DNA from: Kribbella pratensis
GTDB lineage: Bacteria > Actinomycetota > Actinomycetes > Propionibacteriales > Kribbellaceae
Length of the DNA stretch: 64,000 nucleotides
Assembly (NCBI RefSeq): GCF_004365355.1
Contig: NZ_SODP01000005.1
Coordinates: 1-64,000 of the forward strand
Direction: 5' to 3'
Shown here: positions 27,991-36,715 of the stretch, one piece after another
Layout: each line of letters opens with the position of its first letter
Numbering within the stretch: the stretch's first letter is position 1
Program-made: the position numbers and the translations under genes
Notes under the pieces: model-generated
What the model saw: the letters and a program-made list of their open reading frames with translations, nothing else
The model's database searches: none
What the model was told of the DNA's origin: nothing

Positions 27991-29058
27991 ATGAACGAGT
28001 CGACATTCCCGGGCACCGAGCACGTGACAGACCACCTTTCGGGCCGCCTCCCGGGGCACCAACCGACCCCGGAGCCGGCCCAGCCGTTCAGCACGCCACC
28101 CCGCCCGGTGACGACGCCCCGGGCGCTGCCCGACAACTATGCGGAGATGCCGAAGCCGACGGCCAAGCTCACCGCGGAGGACCTTGCACCCGTGAACGAC
28201 CCGAACGGCCCGCGTCACAAGATCGGGCCGACCGGCCGGCCGCTGCCGGACCTGCCGGTGCCGCAGCCACCCGCCAAGACCGGTCCGGCGCAGGTGATCG
28301 CGATGTGCAACCAGAAGGGCGGCGTCGGTAAGACGACGACCACGATCAACCTCGGTGCGGCGATCGCCGAGACCGGTCGCAAGGTGCTGCTGATCGACTT
28401 CGACCCGCAGGGGTCCGCCTCGATCGGCCTCGGCGTGCAGCCGCACGACCTCGAGCTGTCGGTCTACAACCTGCTGATGCAGCGCGACATCACGCCCGAC
28501 GAGGTGATCCAGCCGACCCGGGTGGAGAACCTCGACCTGCTGCCGGCCAACATCGACCTGTCCGCGGCCGAGGTACAGCTGGTCCAGGAGGTCGCCCGCG
28601 AGTACACGCTGCAGCGGGTGCTCGACCCGATCATCCCGAACTACGACGTGATCCTGATCGACTGCGCCCCGTCGCTCGGTCTGCTCACGGTGAACGCGCT
28701 GACCGCGTCGAACGGCATCGTCGTACCGCTGGAGTGTGAGTTCTTCGCGCTCCGCGGTCTGGCCATGCTGACCGACACGATCGCCAAGGTGCAGGACCGG
28801 CTGAACCCGAAGCTCGAGATCGTCGGGATCCTCGGCACCATGTTCGACGGGCGTACGACGCACGCCCGGGAGGTCCTCGACCGGGTGGTCCAGGCCTTCG
28901 ACGAACGCGTCTTCCACACCGTCATCCGGCGTACGGTCAAGTTCCCCGAGACCACGGTCGTCGGCGAACCGATCACGACGTACGCCCCCTCGTCCCAAGC
29001 GGCTACGCAGTACCGCGACCTTGCCAAGGAGGTGCTCGCGCGTTGTCCCGCCGGGTGA
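27991..29058 (+). CDS. parA: ParA family chromosome-partitioning ATPase
   Basis: The 355-residue product has a Pro-rich disordered N terminus of about 100 residues. The deviant Walker A follows in MCNQKGGVGKTTTTINLG (about residue 107), then LLIDFDPQGSASIG and ILIDCAPSLGLLTVNAL. This is the second ParA/Soj homologue found upstream of scpA in actinobacteria (Rv1708 type), distinct from the origin-proximal parAB pair; no parB follows. It probably has a DNA-segregation or positioning role together with ScpAB. The stop overlaps the start of the next gene. Confidence 0.92.
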   Translation: MNESTFPGTEHVTDHLSGRLPGHQPTPEPAQPFSTPPRPVTTPRALPDNYAEMPKPTAKLTAEDLAPVNDPNGPRHKIGPTGRPLPDLPVPQPPAKTGPAQVIAMCNQKGGVGKTTTTINLGAAIAETGRKVLLIDFDPQGSASIGLGVQPHDLELSVYNLLMQRDITPDEVIQPTRVENLDLLPANIDLSAAEVQLVQEVAREYTLQRVLDPIIPNYDVILIDCAPSLGLLTVNALTASNGIVVPLECEFFALRGLAMLTDTIAKVQDRLNPKLEIVGILGTMFDGRTTHAREVLDRVVQAFDERVFHTVIRRTVKFPETTVVGEPITTYAPSSQAATQYRDLAKEVLARCPAG

Positions 29059-29432
29059 GCCTGCCAGGTGCCAGTGAACTCTTCGGGGGTGCGGCACCCA
29101 AGCAGACCAGACCCGAGAAGCGCACCACCACTGACGGACCGTCCACCGTACGGTCCCGTACGACGGTCGTCGACGACCGGAAGTCGAGTGGTCGGATTCG
29201 CCACGACACGAAGATCACCGTGTACGTGACGGAGGAGGAGCTGCTCGGCTTGGAACAGACCAGACTTGCGTTGCGTGCGGAGCACGGCCTGACCGCCGAC
29301 CGCGGCCGGATCGTCCGTGAGGCGATCGACGTCCTGCTGGCCGACTTCGTCGACCACGGGCCGGACTCGGTGCTGGTACGGCGGCTCCGCGCGTCCGACG
29401 ACCGGGCCGCGGAGCTCAAGGGCACGGAGTGA
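29055..29432 (+). CDS. Small ribbon-helix-helix-like protein between parA and scpA
   Basis: A 125-residue protein. Residues 1-50 are basic and disordered (SLPGASELFGGAAPKQTRPEK). The rest (KITVYVTEEELLGLEQTRLALRAEHG, then DRGRIVREAIDVLLADF) reads as a beta strand followed by two helices, the ribbon-helix-helix layout of small DNA-binding partners of ParA. GTG 29055 overlaps the parA stop (GTGA); TTG 29043 is possible. Its stop overlaps scpA. It could be the centromere-binding or nucleotide-exchange partner of the adjacent ParA; that is inference from fold and position. Confidence 0.65.
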   Translation: MSLPGASELFGGAAPKQTRPEKRTTTDGPSTVRSRTTVVDDRKSSGRIRHDTKITVYVTEEELLGLEQTRLALRAEHGLTADRGRIVREAIDVLLADFVDHGPDSVLVRRLRASDDRAAELKGTE

Positions 29433-30418
29433 CCGTGTCCTCGGACTCGTTACCGCTGGACCTCTCGGCCGACTCTGCCGACTCGGGCGACGAACCGGCT
29501 GTTGCCGAGGGCAAGGGGTTCAGTGTTCACCTGGTGAACTTCGAGGGCCCGTTCGACCTGCTGCTGCAGCTGATCTCGAAGCACAAGCTGGACATCACCG
29601 AGATCGCGCTGTCGGTGATCACCGACGACTTCATCGCCCACATCAAGGCGCTGGGGTCGGAGTGGGATCTGGACCAGACGTCGGAGTTCCTGCTGATCGC
29701 GGCCACGCTGCTCGACCTGAAGGCGGCGCGGTTGCTGCCGAAGGGAGAGGTCGAGGACGACGAGGATCTCGCGCTGCTCGAGGCACGGGACCTGCTGTTC
29801 GCGCGGCTGTTGCAGTACCGGGCGTTCAAGCAGATCGCGGCGCTGGTGCAGGAGCGGATGGCGGCCGAGTCGCGGCGGTTCCCGCGCGCGGTAGGCGTCG
29901 AGCCCCGGTTCGCGGAGCTGCTGCCCGAGGTGCTGCTCGGGATCGATCCGGCCGGATTGGCTGCTCTCGCGGCACGGGCGATGGCGCCCAAGAACGACGT
30001 ACCTGAAGGGGTTTCGCTCGCTCACCTGCACGCGCCGGCCGTCACGGTGCGCGAACAGGCGATCGTGATCGTTGATCGGTTGCGGCGGCAGCGCAGTACG
30101 ACGTTCCGTGCGTTGGTGTCGGACTCGCCGGACACCGTTACGACGGTGTGCCGGTTCTTGGCGTTGCTGGAGTTGTTCCGTGAGGCTGCGGTGTCCTTCG
30201 ATCAGGTGACGCCGTTGGGTGAGCTCACGATCCGGTGGACAGGTACGGACGAGGGCGAGATCGACGTCAGCGACGAGTTCGACGAGGAATCCAAACCGTC
30301 CGAGGAGGAAGGCGAAGCGCCGGTAGTTGCCGAGGACACCGACTTCCTCGAACCCGGTGCCAGCGCCACCGACGAATCCGACCTACCCCCCGCCCCAGAC
30401 GAGACGGCAAACCAGTGA
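29429..30418 (+). CDS. scpA: Segregation and condensation protein A
   Basis: The 329-residue kleisin subunit of the SMC-ScpAB condensin has the N-terminal FSVHLVNFEGPFDLLLQLISKHKLDITEIALSVI stretch (shown in part: FEGPFDLLLQLI at about residue 38). It also has the SEFLLIAATLLDLKAARLLP segment and a C-terminal winged-helix region (VTVCRFLALLELFREAAVSF). About 50 acidic residues extend beyond the usual end. GTG start overlaps the preceding stop, and its own stop overlaps scpB. Confidence 0.93.
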   Translation: MTVSSDSLPLDLSADSADSGDEPAVAEGKGFSVHLVNFEGPFDLLLQLISKHKLDITEIALSVITDDFIAHIKALGSEWDLDQTSEFLLIAATLLDLKAARLLPKGEVEDDEDLALLEARDLLFARLLQYRAFKQIAALVQERMAAESRRFPRAVGVEPRFAELLPEVLLGIDPAGLAALAARAMAPKNDVPEGVSLAHLHAPAVTVREQAIVIVDRLRRQRSTTFRALVSDSPDTVTTVCRFLALLELFREAAVSFDQVTPLGELTIRWTGTDEGEIDVSDEFDEESKPSEEEGEAPVVAEDTDFLEPGASATDESDLPPAPDETANQ

Positions 30419-31989
30419 CCAACGACCCCACCCCCGAGCAGACCCCTCCCCGCGACCTGGCCCCGGAGGAAACAGCGCTCGAGCAGTCGTCAACCGACGA
30501 GCCCGCTGTGGACGCTGTGAACGCGGTGGACGAGCCGGCTGACGCCGAGGCTGCGGACGCTGGCGAGGTTGGGGAGGATCCTGCACCCGAATCGGCCCAA
30601 GATGCTCCCCAACCCTCCGAGGCACCGGACAGCGAGGACGGGGCGAGCGGCGTCCGGGGGGAGGATGAGGACCACCTGCCGGCGGGGCAGACTGAGGTGC
30701 CGGTGGGGGATGAGGTCGTTATTGATGACGACACCATGCGGCGGGCGCTCGAGGCGATCCTGATGGTGACGGACGAGCCGCTGCCGGTGCTCACGTTGGC
30801 GCGTGCGATCGGGCGGCCGACGGGGGATGTGGCGGACGCACTGAAGACGTTGGCGGAGGAGTACACCGAGCAGGGGCGTGGGTTCGACCTGCGTGAGGTC
30901 GGCGGGGGCTGGCGGTACTACACGCGAGCCGAGGCAGCGCCGTACGTCGAACGCTTCGTACTCGACGGCCAACAGGCACGGCTCACGCAGGCCGCGCTGG
31001 AGACGCTGTCGGTGGTCGCGTACAAGCAACCGGTCAGCCGGGCCCGTGTGTCCGCGATCCGCGGGGTGAACGTCGACGGCGTCATGCGAACGCTGGTAGC
31101 CCGCGGTCTGGTCGAGGAAGCCGGCGCCGACACAGAATCCCAAGCCACGCTCTACCGCACCACCAGCTACTTCCTCGAACGCATGGGCATGCAGTCCCTG
31201 GATGACCTGCCGGAGCTGGCTCCCTACCTTCCCGACATGGACGACATCGAGGAGGAGCTGGCCGCCCAAACCCTCCCACCCGCCCCAAGCTCGACAGACG
31301 ACACCGCGTCAGAGGAGACGGAGTCCGCGGAGCCTGCAGACGAGACGGCGCACGCCGACGAGGTTCGGTCGGAGGACTCGGCTACTGCGGAAGACCCTAC
31401 GGAGGTCTCCGAAGCTGAGGGCGTGGATGCCGACGACGACCCCGAGGACACGGAGCCTGCAGAGTCACCGGAGGACACGGAGCCTGCAGAGTCACCGGAG
31501 GACTCCGAGTCTGTGCCTGACGCAGAGGAGGCTGACGCGGAGGAGGCTGACGCGGAGAAGGCTGGCGCGGAGGAGGCTGGCGCGGAGTCCACTCAGTCGG
31601 ACGAGACGCCGGATCACCTGCGGGACGCCGGGGACCGGGACGACGCGGAGGTCCGCGAGGACGCGGAGGTCCGCGAGGACGCGGAGGTCCGCGAGGACGC
31701 GGAGGTCCGCGAGGACGCGGAGGTCCGCGAGGAGGCCGAGGTCCGCGAGGAGGCCGAGGGCCTCGAGTCGGACGGCTTGGCTACTGCGGAAGACCCTACG
31801 GAGGTCTCCGAGGCTGAGGCCACGGATGCTGATGAGTACCCCGAGGGCACGGAAACCGACATGCCCGCAGCGGAAACGGCGTACGGCGACGTGGAAGATG
31901 ACGGGGATGTGGAGGACGGGGGCGCGACGGATGTGAGTTCGTCGGCTGGAGCGGTGAGGTTCGGGGAGGGTGTGCGGGATGGGGGATGA
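30415..31989 (+). CDS. scpB: Segregation and condensation protein B with very long acidic tail
   Basis: A 524-residue protein, more than twice the usual ScpB length. The family core (two winged-helix domains) covers about residues 105-282: MRRALEAILMVTDEPLPVLTL, GWRYYTRAEAAPYVERFV, LSVVAYKQPVSRARVSAIRG and TTSYFLERMGM. It binds ScpA and SMC in condensin. Residues 1-100 and 283-524 are Asp/Glu-rich and disordered. The tail contains DAEVRE repeats encoded by an 18-base tandem repeat. GTG overlaps the scpA stop; the 3' end overlaps rluB by 11 bases. Confidence 0.9.
   Translation: MTNDPTPEQTPPRDLAPEETALEQSSTDEPAVDAVNAVDEPADAEAADAGEVGEDPAPESAQDAPQPSEAPDSEDGASGVRGEDEDHLPAGQTEVPVGDEVVIDDDTMRRALEAILMVTDEPLPVLTLARAIGRPTGDVADALKTLAEEYTEQGRGFDLREVGGGWRYYTRAEAAPYVERFVLDGQQARLTQAALETLSVVAYKQPVSRARVSAIRGVNVDGVMRTLVARGLVEEAGADTESQATLYRTTSYFLERMGMQSLDDLPELAPYLPDMDDIEEELAAQTLPPAPSSTDDTASEETESAEPADETAHADEVRSEDSATAEDPTEVSEAEGVDADDDPEDTEPAESPEDTEPAESPEDSESVPDAEEADAEEADAEKAGAEEAGAESTQSDETPDHLRDAGDRDDAEVREDAEVREDAEVREDAEVREDAEVREEAEVREEAEGLESDGLATAEDPTEVSEAEATDADEYPEGTETDMPAAETAYGDVEDDGDVEDGGATDVSSSAGAVRFGEGVRDGG
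31642..31758. repeat. 18-bp tandem repeat inside scpB
   Basis: Five near-perfect copies of GACGCGGAGGTCCGCGAG are followed by one and a half variant copies (GAGGCCGAGGTCCGCGAG). The period is a multiple of three, so copy number changes only lengthen the DAEVRE tail without frameshift. Confidence 0.9.
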
Positions 31990-32713
31990 GGGCGGGGTTC
32001 GGCTGCAGAAGGTTCTGGCTCGGGCGGGCGTGGCTTCCCGGCGGAACGCGGAGTTACTGATCGAGGAGGGCCGGGTCGAGGTCGACGGCCGGGTGGTGAC
32101 GGAGTTCGGGGTTCGCGTGGATCCGGAGTCCGCGGTCATCCGGGTCGACGGCGAGCGGATCCCGCCGGTCAGTGCGAACGTCTACCTCGTCTTCAACAAA
32201 CCGCGCGGCGTCGTCAGCACGATGTCCGACCCACAAGGGCGCCCCTGCATCACCGACTACGTCCAGGATCGCCCCGAGCGCCTCTTCCACATCGGCCGGC
32301 TCGACACCGACACCGAAGGGCTCCTGCTGCTCACCAACCACGGCGAATTCGCGCATCGCCTCGCGCACCCGTCGTACGAGGTCTCCAAGACGTACGTCGC
32401 CGAGGTCGACGGCAACGTCAAACCCGGCGTGCTGCGGACGCTCCTCGACGGCATCGAGCTCGACGACGGCCCGGCCCGCGCGGACACGGTGAAGATCGTC
32501 TCCACCGTCCCCGGACGCACGCTCGTCGAGATGAGCCTGCACGAGGGCCGCAACCGCATCGTCCGCCGCATGTTCGACGCGGTCGGCCACCCGGTCAAGC
32601 GCCTCACCCGCACCGCCATCGGCCCGGTCCGCCGCGGCAACCTCCACACCGGCGAACTCCGCGACCTCAACCAGAAAGAACTGGGCCAACTCCTCGACCT
32701 CGTCGACCTGTAA
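31979..32713 (+). CDS. rluB: 23S rRNA pseudouridine synthase RluB family
   Basis: The 244-residue RsuA/RluB-type pseudouridine synthase has an S4 domain (RLQKVLARAGVASRRNAELLIEEG begins at residue 8). Its catalytic domain has the active-site Asp in HIGRLDTDTEGLLLLTN (about residue 103) and the EGRNRIVRRMF motif. In E. coli RluB modifies 23S U2605. ATG 31979 follows GGGGAGGG; GTG 31970 is an alternative. It sits after scpB exactly as in M. tuberculosis (Rv1711), where cmk and der follow; here that synteny ends. Confidence 0.92.
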   Translation: MGDEGGVRLQKVLARAGVASRRNAELLIEEGRVEVDGRVVTEFGVRVDPESAVIRVDGERIPPVSANVYLVFNKPRGVVSTMSDPQGRPCITDYVQDRPERLFHIGRLDTDTEGLLLLTNHGEFAHRLAHPSYEVSKTYVAEVDGNVKPGVLRTLLDGIELDDGPARADTVKIVSTVPGRTLVEMSLHEGRNRIVRRMFDAVGHPVKRLTRTAIGPVRRGNLHTGELRDLNQKELGQLLDLVDL

Positions 32714-32741
32714 CCCCGCCGCCGATCACGCCTGACCATCT

Positions 32742-32883
32742 GAGGGGTCAACCCTTGAGCTGGTGGGTTCGGCCCCCTGCATACGAGGTGCCAACCCACC
32801 AGCTCAGGGGTTGACCCCCCAGATTGTCGGTTAGCCCGTTGCATGCAGGGGGAACAACCGACAATCTGAGGGGTCAACCCCTC
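32742..32883. repeat. Twin-hairpin element with shared boxes and complementary loops
   Basis: Two long hairpins share a central box. Hairpin 1: 32744-32769 pairs with 32793-32818 (26 positions, one G-T pair). Hairpin 2: 32807-32832 pairs with 32856-32881 (26 positions, one CC/GA internal mismatch). The box GGGGTTGACCCC at 32807-32818 belongs to both, so they exclude each other at full length. The boxes (GGGGTCAACCC at 32744, GGGGTTGACCCC at 32807, GGGGTCAACCCC at 32870) are conserved, while the inner stems TGAGCTGGTGGGTT and AGATTGTCGGTT are unrelated but each perfectly paired. The loops carry CCCCCTGCAT (32773-32782) and ATGCAGGGGG (32843-32852), which are complementary. It lies between convergent rluB and a permease gene. 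Confidence 0.85.
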
Positions 32884-32914
32884 AAATGGCCCGAAGCCGA
32901 GGCGCCGAGCCGCG

Positions 32915-32958
32915 CGTCTGTGCGGGGCGCCGGTGCGGGGCGTCTGTGCGGGGCGCCG
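32915..32958. repeat. Short direct repeat
   Basis: CGTCTGTGCGGGGCGCCG occurs at 32915-32932 and 32941-32958 (period 26), in G-rich non-coding sequence between the twin hairpin and the permease gene. Confidence 0.7.
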
Positions 32959-33005
32959 AGGCCGGGGGTGGTGGGCTGGGGTGGCAGGCCGAGGGCGGTG
33001 GGGAA

Positions 33006-34664
33006 CTAGCCCAGGTTGGCTTCTTCGGGTACGACGACCTGGTCGACCATCGCCTGGATCTGTTCGGCAGGCAGCGCGACCGCGAGCGCCCAGAAGTAGA
33101 TGACCAGGCTGAAGACCGCCGTCACGAGCATGTCCCACCACAGCGGGAACCACGGGTGCTTCAACGGGCCGAAGTCGCTCAGGTAGACGATCAGCCCCAT
33201 CCCGACCAGGTACACCGGCAGCCACTGCGCCGCGCGCAGATCGAGCTGGGGCACGATCGGGTTGAGCTTGAAGATGCGGTTGCCGATCAGGATCACATAG
33301 CCGAGCAGGATCGCTACGCCGAGCTTCCAGTCCGTCATCCACCCGGACCACAGGATCAGCAGGTTCGCGACCACGAACGCCAGCGGCGACAGCCACGTTG
33401 CCCCAGGCAACCGATACGGGCGGCGCGCGGTCGGCAGCCGTCGGCGGAACACCCCGAGCGACAACGGCGCACCGGCGTACATCAGCACACTCGCGCTCGT
33501 GATCAACCCGACCAGCGAACGCCAGCTCGGGAACGGCAGGAAGCAGATGCACCCGATGATGAACGCCGTGATCAGTCCGACCCACGGAACGCCACGCCTG
33601 TTGGTCCGCTCGAACACCGACGGCACGTACCCGTTCCGGCTCAACCCGTAGGACACCCGCGAGCTACCGGTGATGTAGATCAGCCCGGTACCGCCAGGCG
33701 AAACCACCGCGTCGATGTACAGGATCGTTGCCAGCCACCCCATACTCAGCAACGTCGCGACCTGCGCGAACGGTCCCGTCATCGTCGTGTACGCCGCGTG
33801 CGCCCACGTGCCCTGGATCTGGTCCTTCGGCAGGGCTGCGATGAACACGACCTGCAGCAGGATGTAGATGACCGCGCCGATCACGATCGACCCGATCACC
33901 GCACGCGGGATGTCGCGCCGCGGGTTGCTGCTCTCGCCGGCCAGCTGGTCGGCCTGCTCGAAGCCGAGCAGCGCGAAGATGATGCCGCTGGTCGACACCG
34001 CGGACAGGATGCCCTTGGCGCCGTACGGGTTGAAGCCGTCGGCGGCGGTGAAGTTGCTGCCGTGGAACTGGACCACGGCGAGCGCGAAGATCGTCAGCAG
34101 CGGGATGCCGACCTTCCACCAGGTCGCCGCGCTGTTGGTCCGCGCGAGCAGCCGGATGCTGAGGAAGTTGATCGCGGTGATCGCCGCCATCAGCAGCACC
34201 GCCACCACGATCCCGGACGCGGTCAGGACGTGTTGTCCGTTGACCGTCTTCAGCCAGCCGTTCGCGAACGAGTAGTGCTGGCCGTAGGTGATCATCGCCA
34301 GCACCTCGATCGGCGCCACGGTGGCCGCCTGCAACCAGGAGAACCAGCCGAACGACGCACCGGCCGCGCCGCCGAACGCGTAGTGCGGGAAGCGCGCCGT
34401 ACCGCCGGAGACCGGGTACATGCCGCCGAGTTCCGCGTGCACGAGCGCCAGGATCAGGATCGCCGTACCGCCGATGACCCAGGAGATGATCGCCGCGGGG
34501 CCGGCGGTGGACAGGGCGCCTTGTGCGCCGAACAACCAGCCGGAGCCGATGATCGATCCCTCGGACGCCCAGATCAGACCGATGAAGCCGATGTCACGCT
34601 TCAGGCCCGGCCGGCTCTGCCGAGCGGAAGGTACTGCTGCGGATGTGGCCATACCCAGAACCAT
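33006..34664 (-). CDS. APC-superfamily amino acid permease
   Basis: A 552-residue inner-membrane transporter with about 12 helices. It begins with the APC signature RDIGFIGLIWASEGSIIGSGWLFG and contains GGMYPVSGGTARFPHYAFG and FALLGFEQADQLAGESSNPRRDIPRAV, the family's helix-6 and -7 region. This fits the amino acid/polyamine/organocation family; the substrate cannot be predicted. ATG 34664 has GGAGCG upstream; ATG 34652 is an alternative. It diverges from the sugar ABC operon. Confidence 0.85.
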   Translation of the reverse strand: MVLGMATSAAVPSARQSRPGLKRDIGFIGLIWASEGSIIGSGWLFGAQGALSTAGPAAIISWVIGGTAILILALVHAELGGMYPVSGGTARFPHYAFGGAAGASFGWFSWLQAATVAPIEVLAMITYGQHYSFANGWLKTVNGQHVLTASGIVVAVLLMAAITAINFLSIRLLARTNSAATWWKVGIPLLTIFALAVVQFHGSNFTAADGFNPYGAKGILSAVSTSGIIFALLGFEQADQLAGESSNPRRDIPRAVIGSIVIGAVIYILLQVVFIAALPKDQIQGTWAHAAYTTMTGPFAQVATLLSMGWLATILYIDAVVSPGGTGLIYITGSSRVSYGLSRNGYVPSVFERTNRRGVPWVGLITAFIIGCICFLPFPSWRSLVGLITSASVLMYAGAPLSLGVFRRRLPTARRPYRLPGATWLSPLAFVVANLLILWSGWMTDWKLGVAILLGYVILIGNRIFKLNPIVPQLDLRAAQWLPVYLVGMGLIVYLSDFGPLKHPWFPLWWDMLVTAVFSLVIYFWALAVALPAEQIQAMVDQVVVPEEANLG

Positions 34665-34841
34665 GGCGCGCTCCGGCCGGACGATGCAGTGAGGGTGTCC
34701 GCCGTCCTGGCCCCCAGCCAGCCGGTATTCGCCGTACCCGCTGGTTGGCAGAGGGGTTGGGTGCCTGCTGCGACGACGGGACGTGGCGCCGATCGCATGC
34801 TGGGCAGGAGAGAACCCTGCGGCGATCACGAAGGACGCGAG

Positions 34842-35945
34842 ATGCGAACACCACCGAGAGCTGTCGCGCTGGCCGGACTCACGCTCACATTGATGGCGGG
34901 TCTGGTTGCCTGCGGCAATAACAACAACAGTTCGTCCGGGAGCAGCAGCGCGCCGCCGCCGAACACCAAGGTCGGCGTACTCCTTCCCGACACCGCGTCC
35001 TCGCCGCGCTGGGTCTCAGCCGATCCGAACGAGCTGCGCAAGCAATGCGCGGCCAACAAGCTCACCTGCTACATCGACAACGCGAACAACAGCGCGACGA
35101 ACATGGAGTCCCAGGCGCAGGCGCTGATCAACCAGGGCGTCGGCGTCCTGCTGGTCACGAACCTCGACTCGGGGTCCGGCAAGGCGATCGAGTCGCTCGC
35201 CAAGCAGCACAACGTGGTGACGATCGACTACGACCGCCTGACCACCGGCGGTACGGCGGAGTACTACGTGTCCTACGACAACGTGAAGGTTGGCGAGGAC
35301 CAAGGTACGGCGCTGACCGCGTGCCCGCAGGTCGCCGGCAAGAGCGCCGTCGGGTACGTCGACATCGACGGCGCACCGACCGACAACAACGCAACGTTGT
35401 TTGCCCAGGGCTACAACTCGGTCCTGTCGAAGCAGGCCGGCTGGACCAAGCTCGGTGAGCAGACCGGTAACTGGGACCCGGCCACCGCACAGACCGTGTT
35501 CACCACGATGCTCGGCCGGCACCCGAACCTCAACGCCGTGATGGTTGCCAACGACACCATGGCGCAATCGGTCATCAACGTGCTGAAGTCGCAGGGCCTG
35601 GCCGGCAAGGTCGCGGTGTCCGGACAGGACGCCACCGCAGGCGGTCTCGACAACGTGATGGCCGGCACCCAATGCTTCACGATCTACAAGCCGGTCGCCG
35701 GCGAGGCCGATGTGGCGATCAAGCTGGCGGGCCAGATCCTGTCCGGCCAGAAGCCGACCGCCCCGGCAACGATCAAGGACCCGACCAACGGTCGCGAGGT
35801 CCCGTCGTACCTGGCAGATCCGACGGTCATCACCAAGAAGAACGTCGCGCTGCCGGTGACGGACGGCTACGAGACAGCGGCGTCGGTGTGCCCGACGCCC
35901 GCACTGGTGAAGCTCTGCAACGAGAACGGCATCCACACCCCGTGA
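34842..35945 (+). CDS. Sugar ABC transporter substrate-binding lipoprotein, xylose type
   Basis: A 367-residue lipoprotein with the lipobox LMAGLVACG (Cys about residue 24) and a Ser/Asn linker. The type I periplasmic binding fold follows: KVGVLLPDTASSPRWVSAD, the D-xylose/ribose-family segments VTIDYDRLTTGGTAEYYVSYDNVKVGEDQ, and VAVSGQDATAGGLDNVMAGTQCFTIYKP. These resemble XylF. ATG 34842 follows AAGGA at six bases. The GTG of the ATPase gene overlaps its stop, defining a three-gene importer operon. Confidence 0.88.
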   Translation: MRTPPRAVALAGLTLTLMAGLVACGNNNNSSSGSSSAPPPNTKVGVLLPDTASSPRWVSADPNELRKQCAANKLTCYIDNANNSATNMESQAQALINQGVGVLLVTNLDSGSGKAIESLAKQHNVVTIDYDRLTTGGTAEYYVSYDNVKVGEDQGTALTACPQVAGKSAVGYVDIDGAPTDNNATLFAQGYNSVLSKQAGWTKLGEQTGNWDPATAQTVFTTMLGRHPNLNAVMVANDTMAQSVINVLKSQGLAGKVAVSGQDATAGGLDNVMAGTQCFTIYKPVAGEADVAIKLAGQILSGQKPTAPATIKDPTNGREVPSYLADPTVITKKNVALPVTDGYETAASVCPTPALVKLCNENGIHTP

Positions 35946-36715
35946 AGACACTCGAACTACGAGGCGTCGGCAAGTCGTTCGGTCCGGTCGTCGCGCTGTC
36001 GGGAGTCGACTTCAGCGCCGAGGCCGGTGACGTGACCGCTCTGGTCGGCGACAACGGAGCGGGCAAGTCGACGCTGGTCAAGTGCATCGGTGGCATCCAC
36101 CGCATCGACACCGGCGAGATCCTGGTCGACGGTACGCCGCAGCAGCTGCACGAGCCGCGCGACGCGGCGCGGCTCGGCATCGAGATCGTCCACCAGGATC
36201 TGGCCCTGGCCGACAATCTCGATGTCGTCGGCAACATGTTCCTCGGCCGCGAACGGGTCGGCCGGCTGCACACGCTCGACGAGAACACGATGGAGCAACT
36301 GGCCTCGCAAACCCTTGCCTCGTTGGGAGTCCGGACGGTTCGCTCGGTCCGGCAGCGAGTCGCAAGCCTGTCCGGCGGCCAGCGGCAGACCGTCGCGATC
36401 GCGAAGTCCGTGCTCTGGAGTTCGAAGATCGTCATCCTCGACGAGCCGACCGCGGCCCTCGGCGTCGCCCAGACCGAGCAGGTGCTGGATCTGGTACGCC
36501 GATTGGCGGATCGCGGCGTCGCCGTCGTACTGGTCTCGCACAACATGAACGACGTCATGCAGGTCGCCGACTCGATCGCTGTCCTGTTCCTGGGCCGGAT
36601 GGCCACCCAGGTACGGCGAAAGGAGGTCACCCAGACCCAGGTCGTCGAGCTGATCACCAGCGGCCGGTCCGGGGAGCTCGGACTGCCGGCCGAGTCGAGG
36701 GGAGCGACCCAGTGA
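35942..36715 (+). CDS. Sugar ABC transporter ATP-binding protein, single-domain
   Basis: The 257-residue ATPase has Walker A GDNGAGKSTLVK (about residue 37), Q-loop VHQDLAL, signature LSGGQRQTVAIAKS (about 142), Walker B VILDEPTAAL and the H-loop SHNMND. Classical XylG/RbsA proteins have two fused ATPase domains (about 500 residues). This one has a single domain, as in many actinobacterial CUT2 systems, and must dimerise. GTG and stop overlap both neighbours, implying coupled translation. Confidence 0.92.
   Translation: MKTLELRGVGKSFGPVVALSGVDFSAEAGDVTALVGDNGAGKSTLVKCIGGIHRIDTGEILVDGTPQQLHEPRDAARLGIEIVHQDLALADNLDVVGNMFLGRERVGRLHTLDENTMEQLASQTLASLGVRTVRSVRQRVASLSGGQRQTVAIAKSVLWSSKIVILDEPTAALGVAQTEQVLDLVRRLADRGVAVVLVSHNMNDVMQVADSIAVLFLGRMATQVRRKEVTQTQVVELITSGRSGELGLPAESRGATQ

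Noticed and set aside
32742..32883. CRISPR array or integron attC array
   Set aside because: Only three short boxes are present, with no constant direct repeat and unique spacers and no cas or integrase gene beside it. The attC R/L box pattern (GTTRRRY) is not present.
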